Positions 1-8,123 of a stretch of 11,918 nucleotides of DNA are shown one piece after another (the first letter of the stretch is position 1; each line of letters starts with the position of its first letter). The notes below the pieces were generated by a model that saw only the letters and a program-made list of their open reading frames with translations, had not been told where the DNA came from and ran no database searches. The translations under genes and the position numbers were made by a program. This DNA is from SIG438 sp034117945 (GTDB taxonomy: Bacteria > Bacillota > Clostridia > HGM11514): the NCBI GenBank assembly GCA_034117945.1, contig JAXEOR010000032.1, positions 1 to 11,918 of the forward strand, in the 5' to 3' direction.

Positions 1-1383
1 GATATGAGCCGACTTGGCAGAGACTATCTTAAGGTAGGCTACTATACGGAAGTTTTCTTCCCCGGTATGGATATTCGCTTCATAGCAATAAACAACGGAG
101 TAGATAGTTCCAATCAGCAAGACAGCGACTTTACTCCTTTCCTAAATATCATCAACGAATGGTATGCAAAGGATACAAGCAAGAAAATTCGTGCCGTATT
201 CAAGGCAAAGGGAGAAAGCGGTAAACCACTGTGTACCAATGCTCCATATGGGTATGTTAAATCACCAGAAGACAAACATCAATGGATAGTTGATGAATCT
301 GCTGCTCAAGTGGTACGAGAGGCATTCAGAATGTGTGTTAAAGGATACGGACCCACCCAAATAGCAAATATTTTCACAGAGCGAAAAATTCCAAATCCTA
401 CGGCACACGCAAAAATGCACGGTAGAAACATTCCCGACAATAGGATTTACACTGATGATTACACTTGGCATGACAGCACAATTGTGCATATGCTTTCAAG
501 GCAAGAATATCTTGGGCATACAGTAAATTTTAAGACCTACCGCAAATCGTATAAGAACAAGAAACAAATGAAAAACGATGAATCACAATGGCAGATTTTT
601 AAGAATACACACGAAGCTATTATCGACCAAGAAACATTTGATATTGTGCAGCGTATACGAGCCGGCAGGCGAAGGCTCACACCTATGGGGGAGATGCCGA
701 TACTCTCCGGGATGTTATACTGTGCCGATTGTGGAAAGAAGCTATACCAAGTTCGTTGCACAACCATGAAGCAAAAAGAATACTTGGTGTGCTCTACATA
801 CCGCAAGGTCAAAGGCGGATGCACCTCGCATCAAATACAGAATGAAGCTGTAGAAACTTTACTTCTTGATGGCATTCGCAGTATTACGGCATTTGCAAGA
901 GAACACGAAAATGAATTTGTAGAACTGGTCACAAAAAAATGCGGAGCTGATGTTGAAAGAACTCTGCGAGATAGTAAGCGTGAACTTGAACAGGCACAGG
1001 CTCGTATTAACAAACTCGATGAAATAATTCAAAGGTTATACGAAGACAACATTGAGGGCAAGATATCAGATGAGCGTTTTGCTAAGATGACTGTAAATTA
1101 TGAGGCAGAGCAACAAACTCTTGAAAGCAGAGTTGTAGAACTTAAAGCCACTATGACGGAAGATAAGGCAAATGCTGACAATGCCGAGAAGTTTCTGAAA
1201 CTTGTGAGAAAGCACACGGACATAAAAGAACTCACGGCAGAAATACTCCGTGAGTTTGTGGAAAAGGTTTATGTATACCAAAGTGAAAGGGTTGATGGCA
1301 AAAAAGTACAGCACATCAAGATTATTTACAACTGCATAGGTGATTTCCAAACACCACCCACAGAATATGAAAAAACGGCATAG
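1..1383 (+). CDS. Large serine recombinase (TndX/TnpX-type), 5' end cut by the window edge
   Basis: This site-specific integrase/excisionase would move an integrative element by serine-mediated strand exchange. The reading frame is open at base 1. The Met at base 4 is internal: the window begins at the resolvase-domain motif DMSRLGRDYL, which carries the conserved catalytic arginines, so the N-terminal stretch with the nucleophilic serine lies outside. Counting from that Met, residues 1-70 finish the resolvase domain (INNGVDS and the NEWYAKDTSKKIRAVF helix). Residues 80-220 are the recombinase DNA-binding domain. Residues 236-275 form a zinc ribbon with cysteines 240, 243, 263 and 273. Residues 318-390 are a charged coiled coil (RELEQAQARINKLDEIIQRL). 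The end (ELTAEILREFVEKVYVYQ) fits the DUF4368-type tail of this family. Allowing for about 80 missing residues, the full protein would be near 540 aa, close to TndX. The visible part has no frameshift or internal stop. The family is clear; the substrate sites are unknown. Confidence 0.93.
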   Translation, partial: DMSRLGRDYLKVGYYTEVFFPGMDIRFIAINNGVDSSNQQDSDFTPFLNIINEWYAKDTSKKIRAVFKAKGESGKPLCTNAPYGYVKSPEDKHQWIVDESAAQVVREAFRMCVKGYGPTQIANIFTERKIPNPTAHAKMHGRNIPDNRIYTDDYTWHDSTIVHMLSRQEYLGHTVNFKTYRKSYKNKKQMKNDESQWQIFKNTHEAIIDQETFDIVQRIRAGRRRLTPMGEMPILSGMLYCADCGKKLYQVRCTTMKQKEYLVCSTYRKVKGGCTSHQIQNEAVETLLLDGIRSITAFAREHENEFVELVTKKCGADVERTLRDSKRELEQAQARINKLDEIIQRLYEDNIEGKISDERFAKMTVNYEAEQQTLESRVVELKATMTEDKANADNAEKFLKLVRKHTDIKELTAEILREFVEKVYVYQSERVDGKKVQHIKIIYNCIGDFQTPPTEYEKTA

Positions 1384-1406
1384 CCAACGATGTTTCGACT
1401 ATGCCG
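1370..1406 (-). terminator. Leftward intrinsic terminator overlapping the recombinase stop codon
   Basis: CGGCATAG (1376-1383) pairs with CTATGCCG (1399-1406), with an inner CGA/TCG pairing in the loop. On the minus strand the stem is followed by six T residues (A-run at 1370-1375). This fits an intrinsic terminator for leftward transcription. On the plus strand no T-run follows it. Its left arm includes the last codons and TAG stop of the recombinase. It would stop read-through from the long minus-strand operon before it becomes antisense to the recombinase. Confidence 0.65.
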
Positions 1407-1415
1407 ATAATTTCC

Positions 1416-1465
1416 GGGATTAAAAATCCCTAAGACGCACCATCTTATGGAGGGCTTCTTTTTTT
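1416..1465 (+). terminator. Weak candidate rightward terminator for the recombinase
   Basis: A small perfect hairpin, GGGATT (1416-1421) with AATCCC (1425-1430), is followed by a second, imperfect stem-loop around CCAT-CTT-ATGG (about 1439-1449) that runs into seven T residues at 1459-1465. The T-run makes rightward termination plausible, but the second stem has several mismatches. The stronger hairpin at 1471-1501 could serve instead. Confidence 0.3.
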
Positions 1466-1470
1466 GTATC

Positions 1471-1501
1471 AAAACAGGCGGCAATTTATGCCGCCTGTTT
1501 T
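1471..1501. terminator. Bidirectional intrinsic terminator, 13-bp perfect stem
   Basis: AAAACAGGCGGCA (1471-1483) and its exact reverse complement (1489-1501) flank a 5-base loop, ATTTA. The stem has a GC-rich core, with AAAA at the base of one arm and TTTT at the other, so it can work in both directions. It lies 31 bases past the stop codon of the minus-strand giant gene and 87 bases past the recombinase stop. It is best read as the shared terminator of the two convergent transcripts. Confidence 0.82.
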
Positions 1502-1532
1502 CAAAATAATAAGGAGATGGAGTCAGCAAAGC

Positions 1533-4500
1533 TTATGCGTCCAGCAGCCGCCGGATCAGGCTGGTGCATTCTGCCCGAGTTGCGTTATTTTTGGGACAGA
1601 ACTGCCCGTTTCCGTTTCCGCGGATCAGTCCGACAGTAGATACCGCCGCTACGCTGTCATATGCCCAGGCTGAAATTTCCTCTGCATCCTGAAAATCTAA
1701 CTTTCCTGCGTTGGAGACTGTCTTTCCCCGGAATGCATATGCCTTGGCGATGATCACAGCCATTTCCTCCCGGGTGATCTGATCCTCCGGCCGGAACATG
1801 CCCTCATAACCGGCAATCAGGCCGGCACCTGCCGCCGCATTCACAGAGGCCTCATACCACGCCCCCGGTGCTACGTCGGTAAATCCGGCAGAAACAGATG
1901 ACGAAATTCCTAACGCTCTCACCGTAATGGCCGCAAATTCCGCACGGGTGATCGGCCGATCCGGTTCAAAGCTGGTTTGGGTTACTCCGGAAACAATGTT
2001 TTTCTGTGCCATGAAAATAATATCCTTTTCGGCCCAGTGCCCGGTAATATCGCTAAAATACACCGAATTCTGCTGAGAGCCGCCGCCTGCCGCAATCACT
2101 GCGGTGATCGGTCCGCTGCTTCCGGAACCGGATGCGGGGGGATTGATCACAGGCTCAGGGGAATCGGTAGGCGTTTCCCCTTTTTGATAAGCAAGTTTCA
2201 ACTGATAGGTTTTTACCGTTTGCCGATCCTCCGCCGTTACGGTAATCTCAACGGTGCAGGGCAGCTCTCCGGGCTGAACCAGTGAAACCTGCGCCCTTTC
2301 ATGGCTGGGGGTTGCCTCTACCGTTACCGAACCGGTTTCGGCAGGAACAAAATAGTTGTATTCCGTCTTATCAGCAGAGAATTTGGGCACCGCTTTTCCG
2401 TTTACGGTAATCCCGCTCAAGTCTGCATTGTCCGATTTAGGAGCAAAAACGCCAAGCAGATAGGTGCCGCCCTGACTGAAGGAAAAGCTGTTCTCTGTCA
2501 GCTCTTCGATTTTCTGCAAACCGCTGTCTGTTACCCGATACAGCCCCATTCCTGCAGCACCCTCTATGGTAAGGGTAAGAGGCTTAGAAAAGGTCTGCCC
2601 TTCTTCTCCGACGCTAAGTTCTTTGCATTCCTCATAGTCAACCGTTTTGTTAATGGGTCCCTGTACCGCCAGCTGCCGTCCGGGGGTTAAGGTGCAGCCC
2701 TGGGGCACTTCCACCGTCATTCCGGCTACAGTGATTTTCAAATCAGGCAGCTCCTCACCCTCCGGCAAAAGAGTCAGCCGGGTACCGTCTGTCTGAATTT
2801 CCGCTTTTTCCAGTCCTGCGGGAACAGAAACCTGAGCGTTCTCCGATACGGTCACAGAGGTGATCCTTTTCTCACAAAAGCTATCATAGGCCTGAGACAG
2901 GGCTTCGGAAGCCGCCTCCAGATCTCCGGAGGCTCCCTCTTCATAAAAGGCCTGAGCCGCTTCAATGGCAGCCATAAGGGCGGCCTTGCTTCCTGCGGGA
3001 TACTGACCCAGAAGGGTACCTTCCACCGCTTCCTCGCAAGCCTTTTGGGCATATTCAATCATTTGCCGGAAGGAGCTTTCATCCACCGTAACAAACACGG
3101 AAGCGCTCCATACCGCCTCTCCTGCCGCCCCTGTTTCGTCATAGGGAGTCACTTCAAATTTTAAATATTTTCCGACCAAATCGCCTGTAATCACAAGCTC
3201 CTTGCCAACGGCTCCGCTGATCGGCCGATAGTCGCCCTCCGCAGAGGCACTGCTGTACCAGCGGATCACAGATTCGCCTTCCTCATCCCCCTCCGGATCA
3301 TAAAACCGGTAGGAGGCCTTGATGGTATTATCCACATAGCCCTGCCCCATAATTTTGGCATCAGACGCCGAGGGCGGAGCGGACAGGGTTACTCCGTAGC
3401 GGCCGATCTGGTCAAAGGGAATGGCCTGAAACTCTGGTAAATCGGTAAAGATCTGAGAATCCGGCTTAAGATTATAATTTCCGTTTGCCGCATCCACAAA
3501 GCCGGGGTCAGTTTTATAAGAAATATTGTTCTCTACCGTGCTGTAGGTATATACCGATTTGCTGATCAGTCCTGCCGGCACGGTACAATCCACTGCTACA
3601 TTGTTTCTCACCGAGCTGTAGGAAGGATTTCCCGGCCAATCAGGATCGTCCTTATCACTGCTCTGATCGGTCAGTACATTTGCCAGCGTAGGATATTTCT
3701 GCTTCCAGATATCCGAGGTATAGGGCACTGCTTTCAGTCTTTGCCACATGGTTCCAGTCTCCGGATCCATGCAGGCAATGAAATAGCTGGGCAGGCTCCG
3801 TCCCCGATCGTCATAGCTGATGGGGTATTTGGCGCGAATAAATATGTTATTTTCTACCACATGATCCCGGCCGCCGCCGATATGGAACCCACGGTCCTTC
3901 ACGTCAACCAAAATATTTCCCACTGCTGTCTGGCCGCTTAAGGCATCGTCAAAATAAATGCCGAAGGGGCCGAAGCTTGCCGCCACATCATGGGTCAGAT
4001 GATACAAATAATTATAATTGACCTGATTACCCTGAGCCGTCCAATCCCGGCCGGAGTAAATCGCCGCTGCGTCTGTTGTTTCCTGGCAGACATCATGAAT
4101 CACGTTATAGGCAATTTCGTTATCGTTTCCGCCGTACAAAATGGCAATATGGGGTGCTTCATAAAGCTCGTTGTGAATGGCACGGTTTCCTACTCCGTTT
4201 ACATGAATTCCGCACTGATAGGTACGCATCAGCACGCCCCAATCATGAATCAAGCAATTTTCCACCATGTTGTTGCCCGGCGTCAGGGTGTTTCTGTCTC
4301 CGCCGTTAATACTTGCGCCAAAGGAACCCGTATGGCTGATTTCGCAGTTTTTCACAGTGTTGCCCACTCCCGAGGCAGTCACACCGCCCCCTGCCAGCTG
4401 CGTCACTGTGCAGCCGTCTACTGTGTTATAATTTCCGGAAATGGTAATTCCGTTTGCTCTGCCCGCTTCTACAGTCAGCCCCTTAAAGGTCAGATAGGAA

Positions 4501-7500
4501 ACGTTCGTTGCCTGAATCAAATCATCCTCCAGCAGGGAAAGGGTCACCTCGGCCTGCTCAAAGGAATCCGTTTCCGGATACAGATACAGCATTCCTGTGT
4601 TCCGATCCAAATACCATTCTCCCGGGATGTCCAATTCATCCAGCACGTTCAGGTAATAATACCGCTTACCTTCAATATAAGAGTAATTGCTTGCATGAAC
4701 GGTGGAAATGGTTTTGGCCGTTTTGTCAACCGCCTTTACCGCCACCTGTGCATTGGACCAGTCCGCTCCAAAATAACCGTTTAGCCACACATCCTCATAG
4801 GTCATCCAGTTTTCCACTCTGTTGTCGGAATATTCAAACACGGCACCTCTGGGAGGATAGTGTCTTTGATCCTCCGGCACATAACCGGGGTCTGATTTTT
4901 TATCATCCGCCCACATACGGACGTAATCTCCCGGATCAATCACCCGCTTGATGGTGGTATAGCCCTCGTTGGGATACCGAGCCAGGGTCATGCGGCTGCC
5001 GTTGACAAACAGCTCCGGCGCACAGGGACCCTCTGCATTTTCATAATATTCCACCGGCACGCTGCCCTGAGGATAAATGATGCCGTAATCCGTGATTCCG
5101 GCGGATTTCAAATCAAACTGCACCACCTTATTTTTCGCGTCAGCGGAAGGCAGTCTGGCGGCAATATCGGAGGATACTCTGGAAAAATCCATCCCGTTTA
5201 AGGAAACACCGCCGTTTAACACCACCTTTTCGTCCCGATAAGCCCGGTAACGAATGGGCGCATTTTCCGTTCCGGAGTCTTCCTCTGTAAAGAGCAGGGG
5301 AGATGTCAGCCGATACTGCCCTTCCCGCAAATAAACCGTAATGCCGCCCTCCGGCAGGCCGGAGTTTTTCTTCAGCTCCCGAATGGCATCTCTGGCTCGT
5401 TCCACTGTTAAGAAAGGCTTTTCCTTGCTGCCTTCATTTTCATCCGATCCGTTAGGCGCAACGAAAAAGGTGCTGGCCACTTGAATTTTTACCGCCTCGC
5501 TCAAAACAGGCTGCCCTTCCTTGGGCTCCACACTGCTTCGGGGAGTAACTTCAAATTTCACATACTTTCCTACTGCGTCGCCGGGAATCTCCCATTGGAT
5601 TCCCTCTGCTCCTTCGATAGGCAGATAGGCACCGTCCTCCGAAGAGCTGATCAGCCAACGGAAGGTGGTTCCCTCCTGGGGATCCTCGTTAATATCATAA
5701 TAGGTATAGCTGCCCGTCAGAGTCTGACCCACATAGGGCATTCCCTCAATCATCACATTCCTGGCTTCCGGAGCCGCCGCCGTTGCCTTTTCTCCCACAG
5801 GCCCGATGGGAAGGGAATAGGTCTCCTGGCCTTCTGCCGGCTGCTCTGTCTTTTTGGGGATTACCCCAACCTTAAGATACTTTCCGTAATTCTGCTGAGA
5901 AATCCGGTAGGTGCTGTCATTTGCCTGGTCAATGGGGGTATAGGCCCCATCCTGGGTGTCGCTCACATACCACTGCCAGTTCTCTCCGGCGGAATCAAAA
6001 CCGTTGGGATCCTCATAAGTATAACTGGCCGTCAGCAGCTGATCCACTGCCGCAACTCCGTCAATTGCCACATCCTTGGCAAGCGGACGACAGGGGCCTG
6101 TGATTTCTTGAGATTCCACAGCCGTTCCCGCAAAGGGCGGATGCACACTCACCGGTGTAACGCTGATTTTCAGCTTGGCACCGATATCCCCTTCGGTTAG
6201 GGTATAGCTTTTCCCTGATCCAACCTCCTGGAACCCGCCGTCCGTGCTGCGCAGCCAGGTAACAACGGTTTCCCCTTCCGGATCATTATTTTTATCTCCG
6301 TAAAGATAGGAGGCCTCCAGGCTTTCTCCCAATGCCATTTTTCCTTTGATCGTTACAGAAGAAACGGTAGGCGCTGTCGGTCCGACCAAGGCCGGGCTGA
6401 CTGTCCCGGTTCCCTCCTTAGGCGCAACCGCAGACCGAGGCGTTACCTCAAATTTCAGATACTTGCCCTGATCCTCCTGGGTCACCTGATAGGTTTGGCT
6501 CTCTGCGCCGGGAATGGGGGCGTATGTGCCGTTTTCCTCGTCGCTTCTCAGCCAACGGAAGGTGGTTCCCGCCTCCCGGTCTCCGTTGACATCCAAATAA
6601 GTATAGGTTCCCTTAACGGTTTGCCCGATAATGGCCTCCCCGGAAATGGAAACCGCTTTTGCCTCCGGGGCAGTGGGCAGAGGCAGATAAGAAACGATCA
6701 CATTTCTCAACGAAATGCTGTGCTCTGCCTTTGAGGTGGCTCTCATCAAGCGAACTCCCATAAATTCGCTGCTGCTTTGATCCACACCGTTTATCGCCGG
6801 CAAAGACAGCTGCTCGCTTTCTCCCACCAAATTTCCGGATTCGTCAAAAATACTTGCCTGATAGGTTTTTGCCTCCATATTGACCTTGACCGTAACATGA
6901 TACCAAAGGTCGGGAGCAAAATCCGAAAAAGCAGTTCCGCTGCTGTTTTTCACCTGTGATGTAGTAATTTTTAAAACATGGGTAAAGCCCTTGTTTGCAC
7001 CGTCTGTAAAGCCCAGAGAAACCAGACCGATATCCCCGGTATAATCGGTTCCGCCATCGCTGATCATGAGATCGGTATTCACCAAAATATCATCGCTTAA
7101 GATGGGCACGGAAAAATCGGTAATGCCCAGATAAGGCCATGCCCCCTCCTGACCGGTATAAGTGATTTCAGCCGGCCGGGAATAGACCGTCACGCCGATA
7201 AAGGAAGCGTCCGGCTCCTCCCGCACCAACACAGCATTGGACAAAACCGCTTCTCCCTGATCCCCGCGTGTGTTTTTCGGTGTTACCTGCACCTTAACAT
7301 ATATTCCCAGCATGTCTTCCGTAAGCGCAAGAGTTTTGCCGGTCTGCCCTGCTATCGGAGAAAAGACTCCGTCAGCAGTATCGCAGGAATACCACTGATA
7401 AAGGCTGTCTCCCTCTCCCGGGTAAGCGGTAAAGCTGTAATCTGCAGACACCGTTTTCCCGATATAAGGATTTCCCCCCACCTTGAGGCCGGAAATGGCC

Positions 7501-8108
7501 GGATCGCTCTCGTCCGGCAGATATGCCACTCTCATTTCCTTCATCTTTAAGGTATGAGCCGCCTTGCTGGTGCCCCGCATCATACGGAATCCGATCAGGT
7601 TTGCTCCCGGATAGGTCAGTCCCTTGCTGTTGGCCGGAAGGGACGCATAATCCGAATGACCCAGCTCCGTTCCGCTGTCATCGCTTAAGGTAACCTTGTA
7701 GGTACAGTCAATTAAATTCAGCTCCAGCTTAACATGATACCAGGTATCCTCAGATAAATTCTCCGCCAGGACAGTTTGAGAATCGTTGGTGGTTGCCATG
7801 GCAGTGCCGAAATTAAACAGATTCACATAAGCACCGGTTACGGTTTCGTTGGAAAAGCCTGCATGAATTTGAAATACATTAGAGGCTCCCTCTGTTCCGG
7901 ATATCTGAATCTTGCTTTCGTAAATCACCTTCTTATTGTTCAGGGTAAACCCGGTGACTGCTTTAAAGGGCCAGCTTCCCTCCTGACCGGTAAGGGTTGT
8001 TTCCTTGTCATCGCTGTAAACCGATACTCCCTCCGCCCCTGCTGCCGTCATAGACATACAGGAAAAGCAAAGCAAGAATACCAGCAGCAATAAGCCATAT
8101 CGTTTCAT
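1533..8108 (-). CDS. Giant S-layer-anchored modular surface protein with GH141-like beta-helix
   Basis: Probable wall-bound polysaccharide-degrading and binding protein, 2191 aa. Domains by residue: signal peptide 1-25; LamG-like beta-sandwich 27-198; Ig-like repeat 203-296; second LamG-like domain 303-476; four Ig-like repeats 484-878; right-handed parallel beta-helix 880-1573; Ig-like repeat 1580-1676; helical FIVAR-like module 1678-1748; unrecognised beta domain 1749-1890; cadherin-like sandwich 1893-1975; Pro/Ser/Gly linker to about 2015; three SLH domains 2016-2185, the first and third with TRAE and the second with TREE, for binding secondary cell-wall polymer. The beta-helix opens with FFVAPNGSDENEGSKEKPF and carries LFVNGSRMTLARYPN, PGEWYLDRNTGMLYLYP, TTDAAAIYSGRDW, GIYFDDALSG and GGGRDHVVENNIF. 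I associate these with GH141-like proteins (fucosidase or xylanase activity reported in that family); substrate and catalytic residues are not certain. Start: ATG 8108, with GGAGAG at 8115-8120. It is the second gene of an operon, 15 nt after the 598-aa gene. The frame is intact. Confidence 0.9.
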   Translation of the reverse strand: MKRYGLLLLVFLLCFSCMSMTAAGAEGVSVYSDDKETTLTGQEGSWPFKAVTGFTLNNKKVIYESKIQISGTEGASNVFQIHAGFSNETVTGAYVNLFNFGTAMATTNDSQTVLAENLSEDTWYHVKLELNLIDCTYKVTLSDDSGTELGHSDYASLPANSKGLTYPGANLIGFRMMRGTSKAAHTLKMKEMRVAYLPDESDPAISGLKVGGNPYIGKTVSADYSFTAYPGEGDSLYQWYSCDTADGVFSPIAGQTGKTLALTEDMLGIYVKVQVTPKNTRGDQGEAVLSNAVLVREEPDASFIGVTVYSRPAEITYTGQEGAWPYLGITDFSVPILSDDILVNTDLMISDGGTDYTGDIGLVSLGFTDGANKGFTHVLKITTSQVKNSSGTAFSDFAPDLWYHVTVKVNMEAKTYQASIFDESGNLVGESEQLSLPAINGVDQSSSEFMGVRLMRATSKAEHSISLRNVIVSYLPLPTAPEAKAVSISGEAIIGQTVKGTYTYLDVNGDREAGTTFRWLRSDEENGTYAPIPGAESQTYQVTQEDQGKYLKFEVTPRSAVAPKEGTGTVSPALVGPTAPTVSSVTIKGKMALGESLEASYLYGDKNNDPEGETVVTWLRSTDGGFQEVGSGKSYTLTEGDIGAKLKISVTPVSVHPPFAGTAVESQEITGPCRPLAKDVAIDGVAAVDQLLTASYTYEDPNGFDSAGENWQWYVSDTQDGAYTPIDQANDSTYRISQQNYGKYLKVGVIPKKTEQPAEGQETYSLPIGPVGEKATAAAPEARNVMIEGMPYVGQTLTGSYTYYDINEDPQEGTTFRWLISSSEDGAYLPIEGAEGIQWEIPGDAVGKYVKFEVTPRSSVEPKEGQPVLSEAVKIQVASTFFVAPNGSDENEGSKEKPFLTVERARDAIRELKKNSGLPEGGITVYLREGQYRLTSPLLFTEEDSGTENAPIRYRAYRDEKVVLNGGVSLNGMDFSRVSSDIAARLPSADAKNKVVQFDLKSAGITDYGIIYPQGSVPVEYYENAEGPCAPELFVNGSRMTLARYPNEGYTTIKRVIDPGDYVRMWADDKKSDPGYVPEDQRHYPPRGAVFEYSDNRVENWMTYEDVWLNGYFGADWSNAQVAVKAVDKTAKTISTVHASNYSYIEGKRYYYLNVLDELDIPGEWYLDRNTGMLYLYPETDSFEQAEVTLSLLEDDLIQATNVSYLTFKGLTVEAGRANGITISGNYNTVDGCTVTQLAGGGVTASGVGNTVKNCEISHTGSFGASINGGDRNTLTPGNNMVENCLIHDWGVLMRTYQCGIHVNGVGNRAIHNELYEAPHIAILYGGNDNEIAYNVIHDVCQETTDAAAIYSGRDWTAQGNQVNYNYLYHLTHDVAASFGPFGIYFDDALSGQTAVGNILVDVKDRGFHIGGGRDHVVENNIFIRAKYPISYDDRGRSLPSYFIACMDPETGTMWQRLKAVPYTSDIWKQKYPTLANVLTDQSSDKDDPDWPGNPSYSSVRNNVAVDCTVPAGLISKSVYTYSTVENNISYKTDPGFVDAANGNYNLKPDSQIFTDLPEFQAIPFDQIGRYGVTLSAPPSASDAKIMGQGYVDNTIKASYRFYDPEGDEEGESVIRWYSSASAEGDYRPISGAVGKELVITGDLVGKYLKFEVTPYDETGAAGEAVWSASVFVTVDESSFRQMIEYAQKACEEAVEGTLLGQYPAGSKAALMAAIEAAQAFYEEGASGDLEAASEALSQAYDSFCEKRITSVTVSENAQVSVPAGLEKAEIQTDGTRLTLLPEGEELPDLKITVAGMTVEVPQGCTLTPGRQLAVQGPINKTVDYEECKELSVGEEGQTFSKPLTLTIEGAAGMGLYRVTDSGLQKIEELTENSFSFSQGGTYLLGVFAPKSDNADLSGITVNGKAVPKFSADKTEYNYFVPAETGSVTVEATPSHERAQVSLVQPGELPCTVEITVTAEDRQTVKTYQLKLAYQKGETPTDSPEPVINPPASGSGSSGPITAVIAAGGGSQQNSVYFSDITGHWAEKDIIFMAQKNIVSGVTQTSFEPDRPITRAEFAAITVRALGISSSVSAGFTDVAPGAWYEASVNAAAGAGLIAGYEGMFRPEDQITREEMAVIIAKAYAFRGKTVSNAGKLDFQDAEEISAWAYDSVAAVSTVGLIRGNGNGQFCPKNNATRAECTSLIRRLLDA
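5475..6659 (-). repeat. Four tandem Ig-like domain repeats inside the giant gene (coding)
   Basis: Residues 484-878 are four consecutive copies of a roughly 95-residue Ig-like unit. The consensus runs from the ISG/IEG-xxxVGQT start through YxYxDxNxD, EGTTFRWLxS and GxYxPIxGA to GKYLKFEVTPRS. Related single copies lie at residues 203-296 and 1580-1676. The first and fourth tandem copies are closest: they share a 23-base identical block (5651-5673 and 6548-6570) encoding the TTFRWL region, and both end in VTPRSxVxPKEG. The DNA identity suggests fairly recent duplication or gene conversion between these two units. Confidence 0.8.
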
Positions 8109-8123
8109 CTTTTTCTCTCCTTT

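Larger units (their letters stand above)
1..1500 (+). mobile_element. Right-hand end of a serine-recombinase integrative element (boundary approximate)
   Basis: A large serine recombinase gene usually lies at one terminus of its element, as in the TndX/TnpX (Tn5397/Tn4451) families, reading toward the end. Here the recombinase reads rightward and is followed within about 150 bases by an unrelated chromosomal-type gene in the opposite orientation. The recombinase is visibly more AT-rich than the giant gene to its right. I infer that the element extends left beyond the window and ends somewhere in 1384-1532. I could not identify the attachment site: TndX/TnpX enzymes use only a GA core dinucleotide, and the left end is not visible. 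The end coordinate given here is therefore a guess placed at the bidirectional terminator. Confidence 0.55.

Noticed and set aside
3990..4784. 264-codon open frame on the plus strand inside the giant gene
   Set aside because: It is antisense to the beta-helix region, whose translation is strongly patterned and continuous. The protein has no recognisable domain and no convincing ribosome binding site; it is a codon-usage shadow.
5481..6200. 239-codon open frame on the plus strand
   Set aside because: It is antisense to the tandem Ig-like repeats. The long frame arises from the repeated codon pattern on the real strand, and the composition is not protein-like.
8060..8108. Lipoprotein signal in the giant protein (cysteines at residues 14 and 17)
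   Set aside because: The residues before the cysteines do not form a good lipobox, and a normal signal peptidase site near residue 25 plus SLH anchoring explains export.
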